A stretch of DNA of 64,000 bases from Zhengitettix transpicula. Its lineage: Eukaryota > Arthropoda > Insecta > Orthoptera > Tetrigidae. This document shows, piece after piece, positions 1 through 11,869 of the stretch. The notes under the pieces are model-generated. The model was not told the origin of the DNA, made no database searches, and saw only the letters and a program-made list of their open reading frames with translations. The stretch is taken from NCBI GenBank assembly GCA_037074705.1, contig CM073593.1:103749738-103813737 (forward strand), in the 5' to 3' direction. Within the stretch, counting starts at the first letter, position 1. Every line of letters begins with the position of its first letter. The position numbers were made by a program, and so were the translations under genes.

Positions 1-543
1 AACTTCCTTGTTTGCCAATCACTTCTCACATTCTTGAAGCGAAGAAGCGAGCTCTTCTCAACACCACTGGAATGGGTCAACTGCGAAATGGGGAAGCAAA
101 CAGAGTCGTCACACTTCCATCCAGGCAAAAGCTCTTCCAATACTCCTCGGCTTGCTTGCTCGCTATCTCTCTCTCTGTCTCTCTCTCTGTCTCTCGCCCT
201 TTCTAGAACTCGACGGGAAATGACGTCACCGGATTTCTGCCATTCTCACGAGGTTCCTAACCCTAGAGAGAAAATCATAATATGGCTTAGAAAATTTATT
301 GACAACCAGTCTACGACACCACCACGTTTCCCCTCCCCCTGATATTATTTTATTAATCAACGCATTTACGAAGTTTTCATGTGGGATATGCAACCCGCGC
401 CTCTTCCCTTGCACCGACGCCTATTAAAAATAAATAATGTTGGCAGTTGCTCCGGCGCTGTTATAGAATCTTTGCTTATGTTAATATCATTGTTTGTTAT
501 TGGTTTTGTAAGAGAGACTCTCTGATTCGGTTTTTTTTGTTAA
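1..543. other. No gene seen; low-copy sequence with CT-rich tract
   Basis: The short frames here run through a CT microsatellite and have no recognisable protein features. The rest looks like low-copy intergenic sequence. Confidence 0.5.
164..196. repeat. (CT)n/(CTGT) microsatellite
   Basis: Runs of CTCTCTCTGT are visible directly. They generate a serine/leucine-rich translation that should not be read as a protein. Confidence 0.85.
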
Positions 544-1013
544 AGATTTTTTTTTTTGGTTTAGACAGGCTGTGTATAGGGTAATCCACATAGTGGCAAC
601 TCCCCTCTTATAGCATAGGAAAGGTTTTTGAAAGGGGGGATGCGGAAGGGTGGAGAAAGGTAGCCAAGGGTTACCTGGCGGCCACCGGGCTATGGTTTAA
701 GGATCCTACCCGGCATTCGCCTAAAAGAAATGCAGGACAAACCCTAGAAAAACCTGCATCAGGTAGGTCGGGCATTGGGTACTTGTCCCACGTCCTTCCG
801 ATAGCGGGAGAGGATTTTGCTGTGGAGACGCAGCATTCCCTTCTCCGTGCCTTGACCAGTTTAGGAGGCAGCTGGCCGACTATTCCAATGGGAAAAGCGA
901 ACAACTCTTATCGTATGCCCAAGGTCTGCGACCCCGGAACATACACCTCTCAGAATAGGCTGAGGTGCCTCGGCATGTGGAAACCTTAGTTCAAAAACGG
1001 AGTGGAAAAGGCA
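544..1013 (-). mobile_element. A-family poly(A) retroposon, minus, near full length
   Basis: The copy begins on the plus strand with the T-run that is its poly(A) tail (about 546-558) and runs to the segment with two conserved blocks, GTATGCCCAAGGTCTG and AAACGGAGTGGAAAAGG. Its 3' end belongs to the subfamily whose sense strand ends ATACACAGCCTGTCTA before the A-run. It abuts the next copy at 1015. Open frames inside it are family-wide shadows. Confidence 0.8.
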
Positions 1014-1014
1014 T

Positions 1015-1231
1015 ATTTTTTTTAGTGCAACAGGCTACATGAGGGTTATCCAGTTTGGGCAACTCCCCTTTAATAGCATAGGAAGGGATTTGAAAGGGGG
1101 GATGTGGAAGGGTAGAGGAAGGTAGCCAAGGGTTACTAGGGCTCCCGGGCTATATTTTAAGGATCCTACCTGGCATTCGCCTAAAGATGCAGGGAAAACC
1201 CTAGAAAAACCTACATCAGGTAGGTTGGGCA
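1015..1231 (-). mobile_element. A-family retroposon, minus, 5'-truncated
   Basis: A T-run at about 1015-1023 is followed by the 3' third of the family: the blocks GGCTACATGAGGGT and GGGATGCGGAAGGG, the GGATCCTACC block, then CCTACATCAGGTAGG. It stops abruptly at 1231, where an oppositely oriented fragment begins. 5' truncation is what target-primed reverse transcription typically leaves. Confidence 0.8.
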
Positions 1232-1329
1232 ATTCCGCATCCCCCCTTTCAAATCCCTTCCTATGCTAATAAAGGGGAGTTGCCCAAGGTGTATTACCCT
1301 AATGTAGCCTGTTGCCCTACAAAAAAAGG
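1232..1329 (+). mobile_element. A-family retroposon 3' end, plus, head-to-head with previous copy
   Basis: It holds only the terminal ~95 bp (CCGCATCCCCCCTTTC to GTAGCCTGTTGCCCTA) plus an A-run. It is joined head-to-head with the minus copy, so two A-runs face outward. Simple twin priming leaves only one tail, so two separate events, or an inverted duplication, fit better. Confidence 0.8.
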
Positions 1330-1350
1330 ATATCAAAATGTATTTTAAAA

Positions 1351-2127
1351 TCTATATATATAAAAATGAATTGCTGTTCGTTAGTCTCACTAAAACTCGA
1401 GAACGGCTGAACGGATTTATCTTATCTTAGTCTTGAAATGTTCGTGGAGGTCTAGGGAAGGTTTAAAAGGCGAGAAAAAATCGAATAATTTCCGGGAAAC
1501 CCCAAAAAACAGCCCATTTCTATTTCCCATACAAACGTTTTCTAAATAAAATAAAAATCTACACCAGTCGAGCAATTTTCACCAAATTTCGTACACGTGT
1601 TCTTTGCGACCAGGAAACAAAAACTGTTGGGGTGAGACGCGTCTTCCACCCCCAGAAGCAGGGGTGGAAATATTTAAACATACTAAAACAGCCGATATTT
1701 GAGTTGGATAAATATTTTTAGGGATCAAAGATATTGATAGTGTTTCTACCAATGTTATCTGAATACAATTTTCATCCCCTACGCCCTGTGAAAAGACACC
1801 CTTCGGGTTTGGGGAGGAGATGCTTTACAGTAAAATAACGCGAATATAACCGAGATTAAAGTCAAATCAAAGGTTATGGAAGTCACTGTGTTTAGTTACG
1901 ACATTCAAATTGGCATTTACCCCTCAGATGCAGGGGTAGCGGGGAGCAAATTTTGGAACATGCAAACACGGCAGATATTTGCGTTGAAGAAATATTTTTC
2001 AGAGTTAATTATAATGATTAGGGTTCGAGTAGCGTTACATAAAAATTGCGCAAAAGCAGCCGAAATTGGAGTCATATCGGGGGTTATAGATAAATGACAT
2101 CTCGGGCAACGCCGGGAACCCAGCTAG
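1351..2127 (+). mobile_element. Non-autonomous Helitron (H1), 777 bp, complete ends
   Basis: The 5' end is TCTATATATATAAAAATG preceded by A (1350). The 3' end is CAGCTAG followed by T (2128), with a GC-rich hairpin around CGGGCAACGCCGGG about 11 nt upstream. TC at the start, CTRR preceded by a short hairpin at the end, and insertion between A and T without target duplication are the textbook Helitron hallmarks. The internal phrase AACGGCTGAACGGATTT is common in non-autonomous Helitrons of insects. No Rep/helicase coding sequence is present, so it would need an autonomous partner. A frame at 1876-2097 is not protein-like. Confidence 0.85.
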
Positions 2128-2710
2128 TATGAATATAAAAATCTCACGACTCACCCTTTTATTTTGGAAACAAATCTAAAAACTGTGAACTCCTCATAGT
2201 GTCGAAATTTCCTGTTTGAGAAAAGGAGGTACAGAAACATTTATTTAAAAATATATAGACATTTAGAAAACGGGTTGTTGTGGCTTGGGCCATCAGGACC
2301 TCCACGGCAATGAACTGCTGCGTTCCACCCCAGAAACCAGCCTCCTCCAACCCTTGATAGGGAAACAAAAACCTGCGTAAAACCTAAGGAATCTCGTCAC
2401 CGCGACAGTGGAAATCCTTCAAAGCAAGCGAGACCCATAATGTAGCCAATACCTTTTATTTATATTGAATTATTTACAGTCGCATCAACAGCTCAGGTTA
2501 GTAGAAACTCAGTCTGGGATATAACTTTTTTTTTTCTAGTCGGAGGAGTGATTTATCTCACGCACACGAGCATCCGACACCCTCGCCAGGACCTCTGTGA
2601 TGCGAGGCAGTCACGCTGACCTCCTGCACCACTGGACGTCGGCTTGAAATTCTTCTGAGACGCAAGACCACGTGCGTTAACTTTACTTTTCTTCCCCCTT
2701 ATTATTATCT
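2128..2710. other. No gene seen; low-copy spacer
   Basis: This spacer lies between two Helitrons and has a GC-richer patch at about 2530-2660. I recognise no coding, RNA or repeat signal. Confidence 0.4.
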
Positions 2711-3477
2711 TCTATATAGTAAACAAAATATGTATATTTGTATGTATGTATTTACTATAATATTCATAGAAATTTAACCCGCGTGGACGGATTGCGACAA
2801 AACTTGGTACAAATATTCTTAAAACCACGAAAAACGGTACTGCGGAGGGTGAGAAACCCCCTAGCACAAAGGTAGAAAGAAATATAATTGAAAATCGTAA
2901 TAATTTTGTGTTAAATTCCTTCGCGTCATGAGACCGTGACGTCACTCTCGCGAGAAAGAGACAGAGACGTTACTACGCGACGAACAAAGGAAATAGTTCC
3001 TTTTCCCGTAATGAAATATAGCATAAATATTTTCATTGAATAAAAAGTATAATTTTATCCAGCAACACTCCGTCGAATGATAATAAGAAACAATACGAAA
3101 TACTTTACGATCCTTGCGTGTAATGTAAGTTAATATTCGCGCCATGTTAGTGACTCCAATATGGCGTCTATTTGTTTACATTGTGAATCTAGCTAAGAAT
3201 TTAATCTTTCGTAATGTCTGAAGACTGAGGAACAATTACATCCTGCAGTTCCCAAGGAGTATATTTAAGAAGAAATTCGTAGGTGTGTTTGTTGGGACAG
3301 ACGGAATAAAATTCAATGTATTTTACAGCTGTTCAATTAATGGACGAAAGTGTGTACGGAGCTAGGAACAGTTAGATCTAGGTTGAATCACTTCTTGACT
3401 AAGGATTAATATAGAATTAAATAGTTTTTCGGGTTTATATAAATAAGTACCCGGGCAACGCCGGGCACCAAGGATAG
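2711..3477 (+). mobile_element. Non-autonomous Helitron (H2), degenerate 3' end
   Basis: It starts TCTATATAGTAAACAAAAT and ends with the hairpin block CCCGGGCAACGCCGGGCACC, followed by AAGGATAGT where intact members have CAGCTAGT. It is homologous along its length to H3 (27506-28170, opposite strand) and to the fragment at 33172-33552. The 3' terminal bases are mutated, so this copy is probably old and immobile. No transposition protein is encoded. Confidence 0.7.
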
Positions 3478-4802
3478 TGATAAATGAACGGTTGTATCCC
3501 ACTAATTTCTGTCATCGTCGGTAATTGTTGTGTATTGGTATTGGTGAAGACTTTAATTAAGGAAAAGTCTCATTATTATTATTATTATTAATAATAGTAA
3601 TAAAACTAAATGAAAGGTCGGAACGAACACAATGGTTGGTATTGAGGACGTCAGCCACGACGATAATGTTCCGTCACTAATTTCGTGTAGATTTACCGTG
3701 AGTCGCCGCGTTTAGTATTCATATTTCGCCGAACGGTTAATAGTCCCTGGTGGAGGTACATTAATAACGACCCCTGATAACCGTCGTTCCGAAAGGCAGC
3801 TTACGCTATTAGGCGCACCGCTAATAACGACAACAGTGAGCATATTCTCGAGGCTCGTAACACGTTTAGAGGGCGGTGATAATTCACCGTGGTATTTACA
3901 TAAAGGCCTGCAGGGAGGCGGAAGAAGAAGAAGAGGGGGGCGGCGGGGGGGGGGAGTTTAGGGGGAGCGTGTGAGAGTCACGCCATCTCGCGTGTTCCAG
4001 CCCCAAGGTGGCCAGACACTATCTCGGTCGGACCCTCGCCTACTGATAAATACGCATCCGATATCGGAAAATACAGGCACGAGACCAGAAACTCCTCCCC
4101 CCCCACCACCACCCCCTCGGCTCCGATTATGCCGTGGGAGACGTGAGGTTCTGCACCAGCCACAAAAAGTGGTCTCGCCTCCAGCACAGTTCGAGAATCG
4201 GGGCCTTCCGATAATCACACAGCTTCATCAAAAAAATATATACATTTATATATCGCTGTAATTTTATTTATTCACCTCATATGTATCCTGAAAGGTCACC
4301 ACCCAGTGGAACTGAGTCTGACAATCTACCGTATTTGAATTTCGAGCGCAGCACCAGTGTCGGCCGTGTTATGTCATCACGTCCTCTGTGTGACGTTGTG
4401 GTTCCACTAACTGACGTCGTGTAGGTTCAAAGCACGCACGGTCCCGTCCATTGGAGGCCAGTGAGGCGAGTGAGGTTGCCTGGATGTAGGGGGTAGCCGT
4501 CCCTCCTGAGTGGCTTATTCTTCAGGGTGTCACGAGGTTGACCTCGGAACTGGAAGGAGGTCGTAACAATGACTCTCGCCACCCGAGAAGTAGACGAGGA
4601 ATAAGGTAGGGGGGGGGGGAGATTCTGAGGGAAGGTCAAGTGCTAAGTCGAAGACAGATGGTCCGGTTTCAGATCAGAACGACCACATTCATTTCGGTTT
4701 GTGGCAGGAAATTGGCGACTTCCGATAAAAGCGTCGCGGCGCTCGCTTGTGAGAAACTACTTCAATTTTATTAAACTCTTATACATTTTTATTCAACCCA
4801 AA
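3478..4802. other. No gene seen; low-copy GC-variable region
   Basis: The stretch has an ATT microsatellite (about 3571-3600), a purine/G-rich tract (3925-3965) and C/G homopolymers near 4095-4115 and 4610-4620. Overlapping frames at 3958-4261 on both strands pass through these homopolymers and look spurious. About 3640-3900 has the unrepetitive, AT/GC-balanced look of conserved noncoding DNA, but I cannot test conservation. Confidence 0.4.
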
Positions 4803-5316
4803 CAACGAAGCCTGCGAGGGCTGTTCTCTCGCCGGTGAACCTTCCCACAGAGGTCTGGAGGAGGATACCTTTGGGGAGGTCTTCGCCTCTCCCCGATTTT
4901 GAGCTAAGATTCCCACAGGCCGAGGCCTGTTTTGAGTGGTCAATGTTCCGTAATCACTGACCTGGGCATACGGTAAGAGTTTCTGCTCCCATTGGAACAG
5001 TCGTCCAGCTGCCTCCTAAACTGGTCGAGGCACGGAGAAGGGAATGCTGCGTCCCCACAGCAAACCACCTCTCCAGGAATCAGAAGGGTGTGGGACAAGT
5101 GGTGTGGTGCCTGACCTACCTGATGCAGGTTTTCTAGGGTTTGTCTTGCATCACTTTTAGGCAAATGCCGGGTAGGATCCTTAAACCACATTCCGGGGGC
5201 CCTAGTTAACCCTTGACTAGCTTGGTCAACCTTTCCGCATCCCCCTTTTAATCCCTTCCTATGGTATAAGAAGTTTCCACTAAGTGGATTATCCGCGTGT
5301 TGCTTGTTACTCTTAA
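4803..5316 (+). mobile_element. A-family retroposon, plus, full length
   Basis: It begins at AAGCCTGCGAGGGCTG, the family's 5' hairpin region. It then passes through the block shared by all copies (GTATGTTCCGGGGTC-like, TCGTCCAGCTGCCTCC, AGGAATGCTGCGTCCCC-like, TGATGCAGGTTTT, AGGATCCTTAAAC) and ends in an A-run. There is no tRNA A/B box, so it is either a SINE of other origin or the mobilised 3' end of a LINE. It encodes nothing recognisable. Confidence 0.75.
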
Positions 5317-6270
5317 AAAAAATTAAACCGTAAGTTTTGCAATCATTAAGAAATTTCTAAGCCCGATCAATCATTTCTTTATCAGAGATTACTGAAGATG
5401 TCTTTAATCGTAAATCAAGGTTTCGCACTTTCTGGTTTCTTCATCCGTCCATCTGGTAGCTGCACACTTGTGAGTCTTGCTCTCGAGGGGGCCAGCGAGG
5501 ACAAATTCGAGTGACCGTTTTAATGGACAGCGAGGGGAAAGTGTAAAAAAAAAGCCAATAATGGATGGGACAAAAAAACAAGCCATTGTCGTCTCCCCTG
5601 CCTTGTGTGGGAGGCGCGGGAGAAGGGAGGAAAGTGATCACAGGCTGTTTGTAGGCGGATATTAATAGCTTATTACGAGAGGAAGAGGGAGACTGAGAGA
5701 ACCCTCGCCCTTCGTTACCGAGGCGACTGGCTCGATCGCTCCGAACCAGCGAACGAAGCAAGATTGAATATTGATCCCAGGTGAGGAGAGCAGCGAGGCT
5801 CTTCACAATACTTCCAGCCAGCAGAGCGCTAACGAAGATCACATCTCGGTAAATCACGCCCCGTCCCGGATCGTCTGAGGAGGGGCAAAGATTACCTGCA
5901 GCACCATCCTTCAATATCAATCCACGGCGCACATTGATTCTGACGTCACAAATACACGAGCGACGGGCTTCGACATTTAATTACAATAAATTCCTCTGCG
6001 TTGCCAAATATACTCCCACTATTCTGCCAGTAAGAAATATAAACGTCACTTCAGGAAAGTGATACGACAATATGTTTCTATGTTCCTTATTCTCACGTCG
6101 AATCAGCTACGGAACTATGTGTAGTTTTATGTATCATATGAACCCATTAAAAATACATTGAAAAGTTACTACATGTTTCTTTATATTCGATAAAGATCAA
6201 TTAATTATACACTAAACGTAACACATAACATCTATTTGGCTCATGTTAATCGGAAATTGACTATACTAAT
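5317..6270. other. No gene seen; low-copy spacer
   Basis: A 163-codon frame lies on the minus strand (5441-5932). Its composition is arginine/serine-rich without motif or domain, and I do not regard it as a gene. The rest becomes progressively AT-rich toward 6270. Confidence 0.4.
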
Positions 6271-7027
6271 CCGAATTCATTGTATAACTGACGAAGTCCA
6301 CAATCGAACATGAAACGTTGTAGTTTCGTCCGTTCCTTTAATAATTTTAGTTTGACCTGAATATCTCTAAATTTATAAATCTCTTCTTTTATGTAGAATA
6401 TTAAAATTAAATTTTTTTGACTTATACAATTAATTTTTTAAAATGTATACAATCTATACACAAAACTTATTTAATTTTTACCATTTTTAACGTAAACAGT
6501 TCAATTAACACAAATATTTTTTAAAAAACATTCAAATATTTTTTGAAAGTATGGAATTAATTTTTTAATTATTTTATACAATTTCCTTTTATTAATTTAT
6601 ACACAAAAATTCTTTATTATTTACTATTTTTAATGTAAATGATTAAATTACTATAAAATTCAAACAAATAATTCTTTCAAAATATTCAATTATTTTTTTA
6701 AAGTATTCAATTAATTTATTATTTTTTTTATACAATTTTATTTTATTAATTATTCTTTATTATTCACTATTTTTAATTCTTTATTATTCGCTATTTTTTA
6801 TGTAATAGGTTAAATTTATATAATAATTACTATAAAATTCAAACAAATAATTCTTTAAAAGCTTTCAATTATTTTTTTAAACTAGGCAATTAATTTTTTA
6901 ATTATTTTATACAATTTTATTTTTTAATTTATACACAAAACTTCGTTAATTTTTACCATTTTTAATGTAAATTGTTGAATTTATACAGTTAATACTATAA
7001 AAGCATTTAATTATTATTTATACTACT
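6271..7027. repeat. AT-rich 757-bp duplication, copy 1
   Basis: The block starting CCGAATTCATTGTATA (6271) recurs at 7028, followed in both by TGACGAAGT, GAAACGTTGTAGTTT and ATATCTCTAAATTTATAAAT. Inside are many degenerate short repeats such as TTTTTTAATTATTTTATACA. A hammerhead-like core lies at its start. Confidence 0.75.
6287..6321 (+). ncRNA. Hammerhead-like core motif (CTGACGA...GAAACG)
   Basis: CTGACGA (6288-6294) is followed about 17 nt later by GAAACGTTG. The stem between them is weak here. This is a degenerate member of the recurring motif, and no activity is claimed. Confidence 0.3.
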
Positions 7028-7785
7028 CCGAATTCATTGTATATCTGACGAAGTTCTTAATTAAGGATGAAACGTTGTAGTTTTGTCCGTTCCTTTATTA
7101 AATTTTGTAAGATCTGAATATCTCTAAATTTATAAATCTCTATTTTTTTTATGTAGAATATTAAAATTAATTTTTTAAACTTAAACAATTAATTTTTTTA
7201 AATGTATACAATCTATACACATTGTTAATGTAAATGCTTAAATTTATACAAATATTCTTTTAAAGCATTCAATTATTTTTTGAAAGTATGGAATTAATTT
7301 TTTAATTATTTTATGCAATTTCTTTTTATTAATTTATACACAAAAATTCTTTATTATTTACTATTTTTAATGTAAAAGATTAAATTTATACAGTAATTAC
7401 TATAAAATACAAACAAATAATTCTTTTAAACCTTTCAATTATTTTTTGAAACTATGCAATTAATTTTTTAATTATTTTATACAATTTCTTTTTTTAATTC
7501 ATACACAATACTTAGTTAATTTTTACCATTTTTCATGTAAATTGTTGAATTTATACAATTAATATTATAAAAGCATTGAATTATTTTTAATTACTTTATA
7601 CAATTTTATTTTTTAATTTATACCCAAAATTTATATAATTTTTACTTTTTTAAATCTAATCCATTACATTTATACAATTAATACCATATAAAATTCAAAC
7701 AAATAATTCTTGTAAATCATTCAATTATTTTTTGAAACTATCCAATTAATTTTTTAATTATTTTATACAATTACTTTTATAATTT
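7028..7785. repeat. AT-rich 757-bp duplication, copy 2
   Basis: This is a second copy of the 6271 block with small indels. Its hammerhead-like core is at 7044-7077 (CTGACGA, a TTCTT/AAGGA stem, GAAACG). The tail is made of ~80-190 bp degenerate AT repeats that continue to about 8000. Confidence 0.7.
7044..7077 (+). ncRNA. Hammerhead-like core motif
   Basis: The motif is CTGACGA, a hairpin that can pair TTCTT with AAGGA, then GAAACGTTG. The stem differs from the copy 757 bp upstream while CTGACGA and GAAACG are kept. Confidence 0.35.
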
Positions 7786-9409
7786 ATACATAAATTTCCT
7801 TAATTTATTTACCATTTTAAATGTAAACGGCTAAATTTATACAATTAACACTATAAAATTTGTACATTTATTGATTTAAAAGCATATAATTTTTTTTCAA
7901 TGTATACAATTAATTTTTTTTAAATTCTATAATTAATCTAATGAATTTATACAAGTAATTACTTAAAAATTATTCAATTTAATTTTTTAAATATATTTTA
8001 ATTTATTATATATTAATTTAGGGTTACCATATTTTACATTCACGTAATTGTACTTGTAATTTTTTATTTAGTTATATAAAAACGGTTATCTTTAATTTTT
8101 ATGTATTCATAAATAGGAAATTTTTCATTTTACAATTGTAGAAACGTCGTGTGATTTTATATTGACGTATGGTCCAATAGTTTTCGTGTGAATTGAACTG
8201 TCGGCTCACAAAGGGCTGATAATTATTATATTGATTTATAAATTGGCAGATAACTTAATCTGGACCTGAAATTTGTAGGCATTCGCGTTGAGAAAAAAGA
8301 TTTTATATTTCCTTCAAGAAAGAGCAAGGTGAAAAAAAAATCGTGCTAATTAAAATAAAGACAGGCAAAACGTTGTGATTGAAATATCGGAAAAATAATT
8401 AAACTAGATAAGAAGACGTGAGGGTTTGTGGTCCAGTACGGTCAAGGATTCTTTTCTCCTAATATTTATAAAACTGGTTTCCTTTTACTCCCAAGTTATC
8501 GCGTGCATATAAATATTTGTGTGTGTGTGTTTGTAGAAGTTGTGCGTGACTGTCACAGAAATTTCGGTCGAGCACATTCAGTTAAAGGATGTCTAATGCC
8601 CTCGTTGCGTGTTCCACCCGCATCTCCACCAAACAGATAATCATCTGCTCAAGGGATATTTCGTACTTTCCACGACGTATCTTTACTTACAAATCATTTT
8701 GTGGAAAGTTTCCCTACCCCCCCCCCCCTTGAGGTGTTGGTGCGTATTTCTCACACACACACGCGTGCTCAATGAGACTTTGCCTTTGCGACGTTCTCAT
8801 ACTCAAAAAATAATCTAGTATTTTTTTTACCTAAAATGTACTGTAAGTACCACTATGATTCGCTATGTCTCATCCCAGAAAAAGTTATGTACTATGTAAA
8901 GTCGTAATTTTCTAAGGGGAATGGACGTTGTCCAACAACTTTTCTCTATTCGTCTTCAGAGAAAATGGTGAAGAATCAGACCTTTAGTAATAATTCTATG
9001 CTCTTCGACTTTGTTAGAAATCGTAAACAATAAAATACATGCAAACAAATAAAAATAATTTATATAAATTGAGGGAAAAAAATATAGAATTTATTTTATA
9101 ATCCACATATAGAAAAAAAAATCTTATAACGTACAAGAAATTTATAAAATCCAATACATAAATCAAGTCTTTAAAAAGATTAATTAGTGTTTCCAATACC
9201 TAAACGTATATATCAATTAGGAACTGTAGTTCTTTGGGTGACAAAAATATTACGAGGGAGAGATTTTGATTTATTTTATTCCATTAATCCTCGTGTGAGG
9301 GAAAATAGGATACGTCATTACATAAAATTACAATATAATTATTGGATGCTACAACTATAAATAAATAAATTGAATTATAATTATAATTTTAATGAAATAA
9401 TAATAATAT
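7786..9409. other. No gene seen; AT-rich then low-copy spacer
   Basis: Contents are AT-rich degenerate repeats to about 8000, a GT run near 8520-8532 and a C-run near 8717-8727. I see no coding signal. Small frames at 8428-8818 overlap the simple repeats. Confidence 0.4.
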
Positions 9410-10165
9410 TTCAATGTTAAAAGTGTAAATAGCACAGTTTCTGGGTCTTGAACATTTTTAAAAAATCGAATGTTTCGTGTAATGGACATTAAGGACAGCC
9501 AGAGATAATTCGCATACGTTTAATCGACCTATCGAAACATAGCGTCACTTCCAGAGATATTTCCTTCGTAGGGTTAATTTTAAAAATATAATTATAATAA
9601 AAAATAATATTGCAATATTTAAAGTGTAAATAGAACAGTTTCTGCGTCTTGAACAATTAAAAAAATCTAATGTAACGTGTATTGGACATAAATACTTTAA
9701 TAAACCTATCGAAACATAGCGTCATTTCGAGAGACATTTCCCCCCGCCGTGTTGATAATTTTAATAATAATTATAATTATAATTTTAATAAACAAATAAT
9801 ATTACAATGTTAAAAGCCTAAATAGCACCGTTTATGGGACTTGAACAATTAAAAGAAATCGAATGTAATGTGTATTGGACATTTAAGGGCAGTCGGTGAT
9901 CATACGTTTAATCGACCTATCAAAACATAGCGTCATTTCCAGAGATATTTCCCCCGTAGTTTTAATAATTTTAATAATAATATGAATTATAATAATAATA
10001 ATAAAAATATTGCAATGTTAAAAGTGTCTTGAACATTTAAAAAAATTTAATTTAACGTGTATTGGACATTAAAGGGCAGTCAGAAGTAATTCTCATACGT
10101 TTAATCGACCTATCGAAACATAGCGTCATTTCCAGAGACATTCCCCCACCGTCGTGTTGATAATT
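9410..10165. repeat. Degenerate tandem repeat, four units of 177-211 bp
   Basis: The anchor CCTATCGAAACATAGCGTCA or a one-base variant occurs at 9528, 9705, 9916 and 10109. Each is preceded by TTGAACA.TT, AATGTAACGTGTATTGGACAT-like sequence and CATACGTTTAATCGA, and followed by CCAGAGA.ATTTCC and an AT-rich TAATAATTATAAT tract. Units diverge by small indels, which suggests an old array. Confidence 0.8.
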
Positions 10166-11869
10166 TTAAGACTAATTTGAAATATAATTATATAAGTGAT
10201 GTAAAATTAGTGTCTCTGATTTTTTTCTCATAATTTGACGGATTTAATGTTTTATTTTGTCTTTCTCGATGTTAAATCCGGGTTCTAATATTTTCTAATA
10301 TGAAGAAGCAGAGGGTTTTCTCGTTCTAATTGTGCCAAATTTAGTATTTTTCGAATTTAAATCACCTAATCTTGCCAGTTTAAGTCCACTGATCGATTAC
10401 GTGAGCCTTTGACTTATCATTACTCGTATATTTTACGATAGTAGCCTCGCTGCTTTACGACGATTCTTCTCGTAAATAATCCTACTTGACAGTGGCAAAC
10501 GTCCCTGACGATTTAATCGCGACGTTATTAATTGGTAACATCGTACCTCTTCTTCTTCTACTTCGATAATCAGTGATTTCGACGACGACGACGACGTCTC
10601 TTATTTATAACCTTAAACGCTTATTAATCCGTCGCCGAGTCTGTGTCGACGCAAAACACACAATCTGTCAATTTACGGCTGACATCGCAGTGAGGCAGAG
10701 ATAAGATAAAGCCGGATCCCTGAAACGACAAGCAGACACTCCAACATCCGTGAAGCACTCGAAATATCTCCCCGTTGTTATTTTCATTGGTTAGTGGTTC
10801 CCCCCACCCTTCTCCTTAAATATTAATAGGAGTGTCAGGTGACACCATCAAAGGCAATTAGCGCCTCGTTTTCCGAGGGGCGTAGCGAAAAAATTGGCGT
10901 CTAAAGAGCCTTAAAAGGAGGGGTGGACATGAAAAGAAACCTTCAAATAAATTAACCGCAAATGACAATCAATTAGGAGACTGACATCAAGTTATTTTGA
11001 GCTAAAGATAAGAAGGAGAAAAGGAACCTTGATCTCTCTCCACACACACACACAAACACGCTTTTATATAACAACTACACCATCATCTTCACTTGATTGG
11101 ATTTTTCTCTTCAGAGAGTCAAAGACCTTAGATAAACGTGATCATATCAGTTCAATCAATTACACTCTTAATCCGTTGACAGACACCTGAGTTTTTAAAA
11201 TTAATTTAAATTAGAAGATTAAAATTCATATGAGAAACGGGAACGTTCAGATTAAAAAAATTGCTGATATTAAAAAACAGTCTCGTCACTCTTTAATAAA
11301 ACCACATTCAAAACTAGAGCTTTAGACTTCATACAGTCAGATTTACCGCATCTAAAATACATAATTAATGAACAAAGGCCTTCATTTTAACAGCCCTGTG
11401 ATTTAACGTTCACAAATAATTTTTTTTTGGTCAATTATACGCCTGATAATAATAATTCAACAACTTAATTTACAGTGATTTAATAATACATTTTATCCTA
11501 GTGGAATGAGAATATTAACCTTGTTAATATGATTAAAAGTCGAACATACATTTATATAAAACAAATTAAATGTTAAACTAGTAAAACAATTATAAAATCA
11601 TCGGTTTACGGAGTCGCCATGTTTGTGCTGTCGATACTGCAGCTATTTCACATCGATATCGTGAGCACGTTGTACAGTATCGATATCATTATATAACAAA
11701 CGCACTCGTCAAGATAAATTATTTTTCATTTTAATATTTTCTCCATAGTGAGTTTCAATTTCCACACCTTCATTTCTATTGTTTATTCGAGGAGTAAAGC
11801 CTGTATATGGTGGCGACACAATGAAGAGCTTCACAGAGCCGCGGCAGCACTCAAGGTCCTTTTTGGTCG
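10166..11869. other. No gene seen; low-copy, possible conserved noncoding
   Basis: About 10390-10950 is unrepetitive with mixed composition and a (CGA)n run at about 10579-10596. A CA run lies at 11041-11054. Nothing codes. The texture resembles noncoding regulatory sequence, but this is an impression only. Confidence 0.35.

Noticed and set aside
5441..5932. 163-codon minus frame
   Set aside because: No recognisable domain, composition like random GC-balanced DNA, and an overlapping opposite frame.
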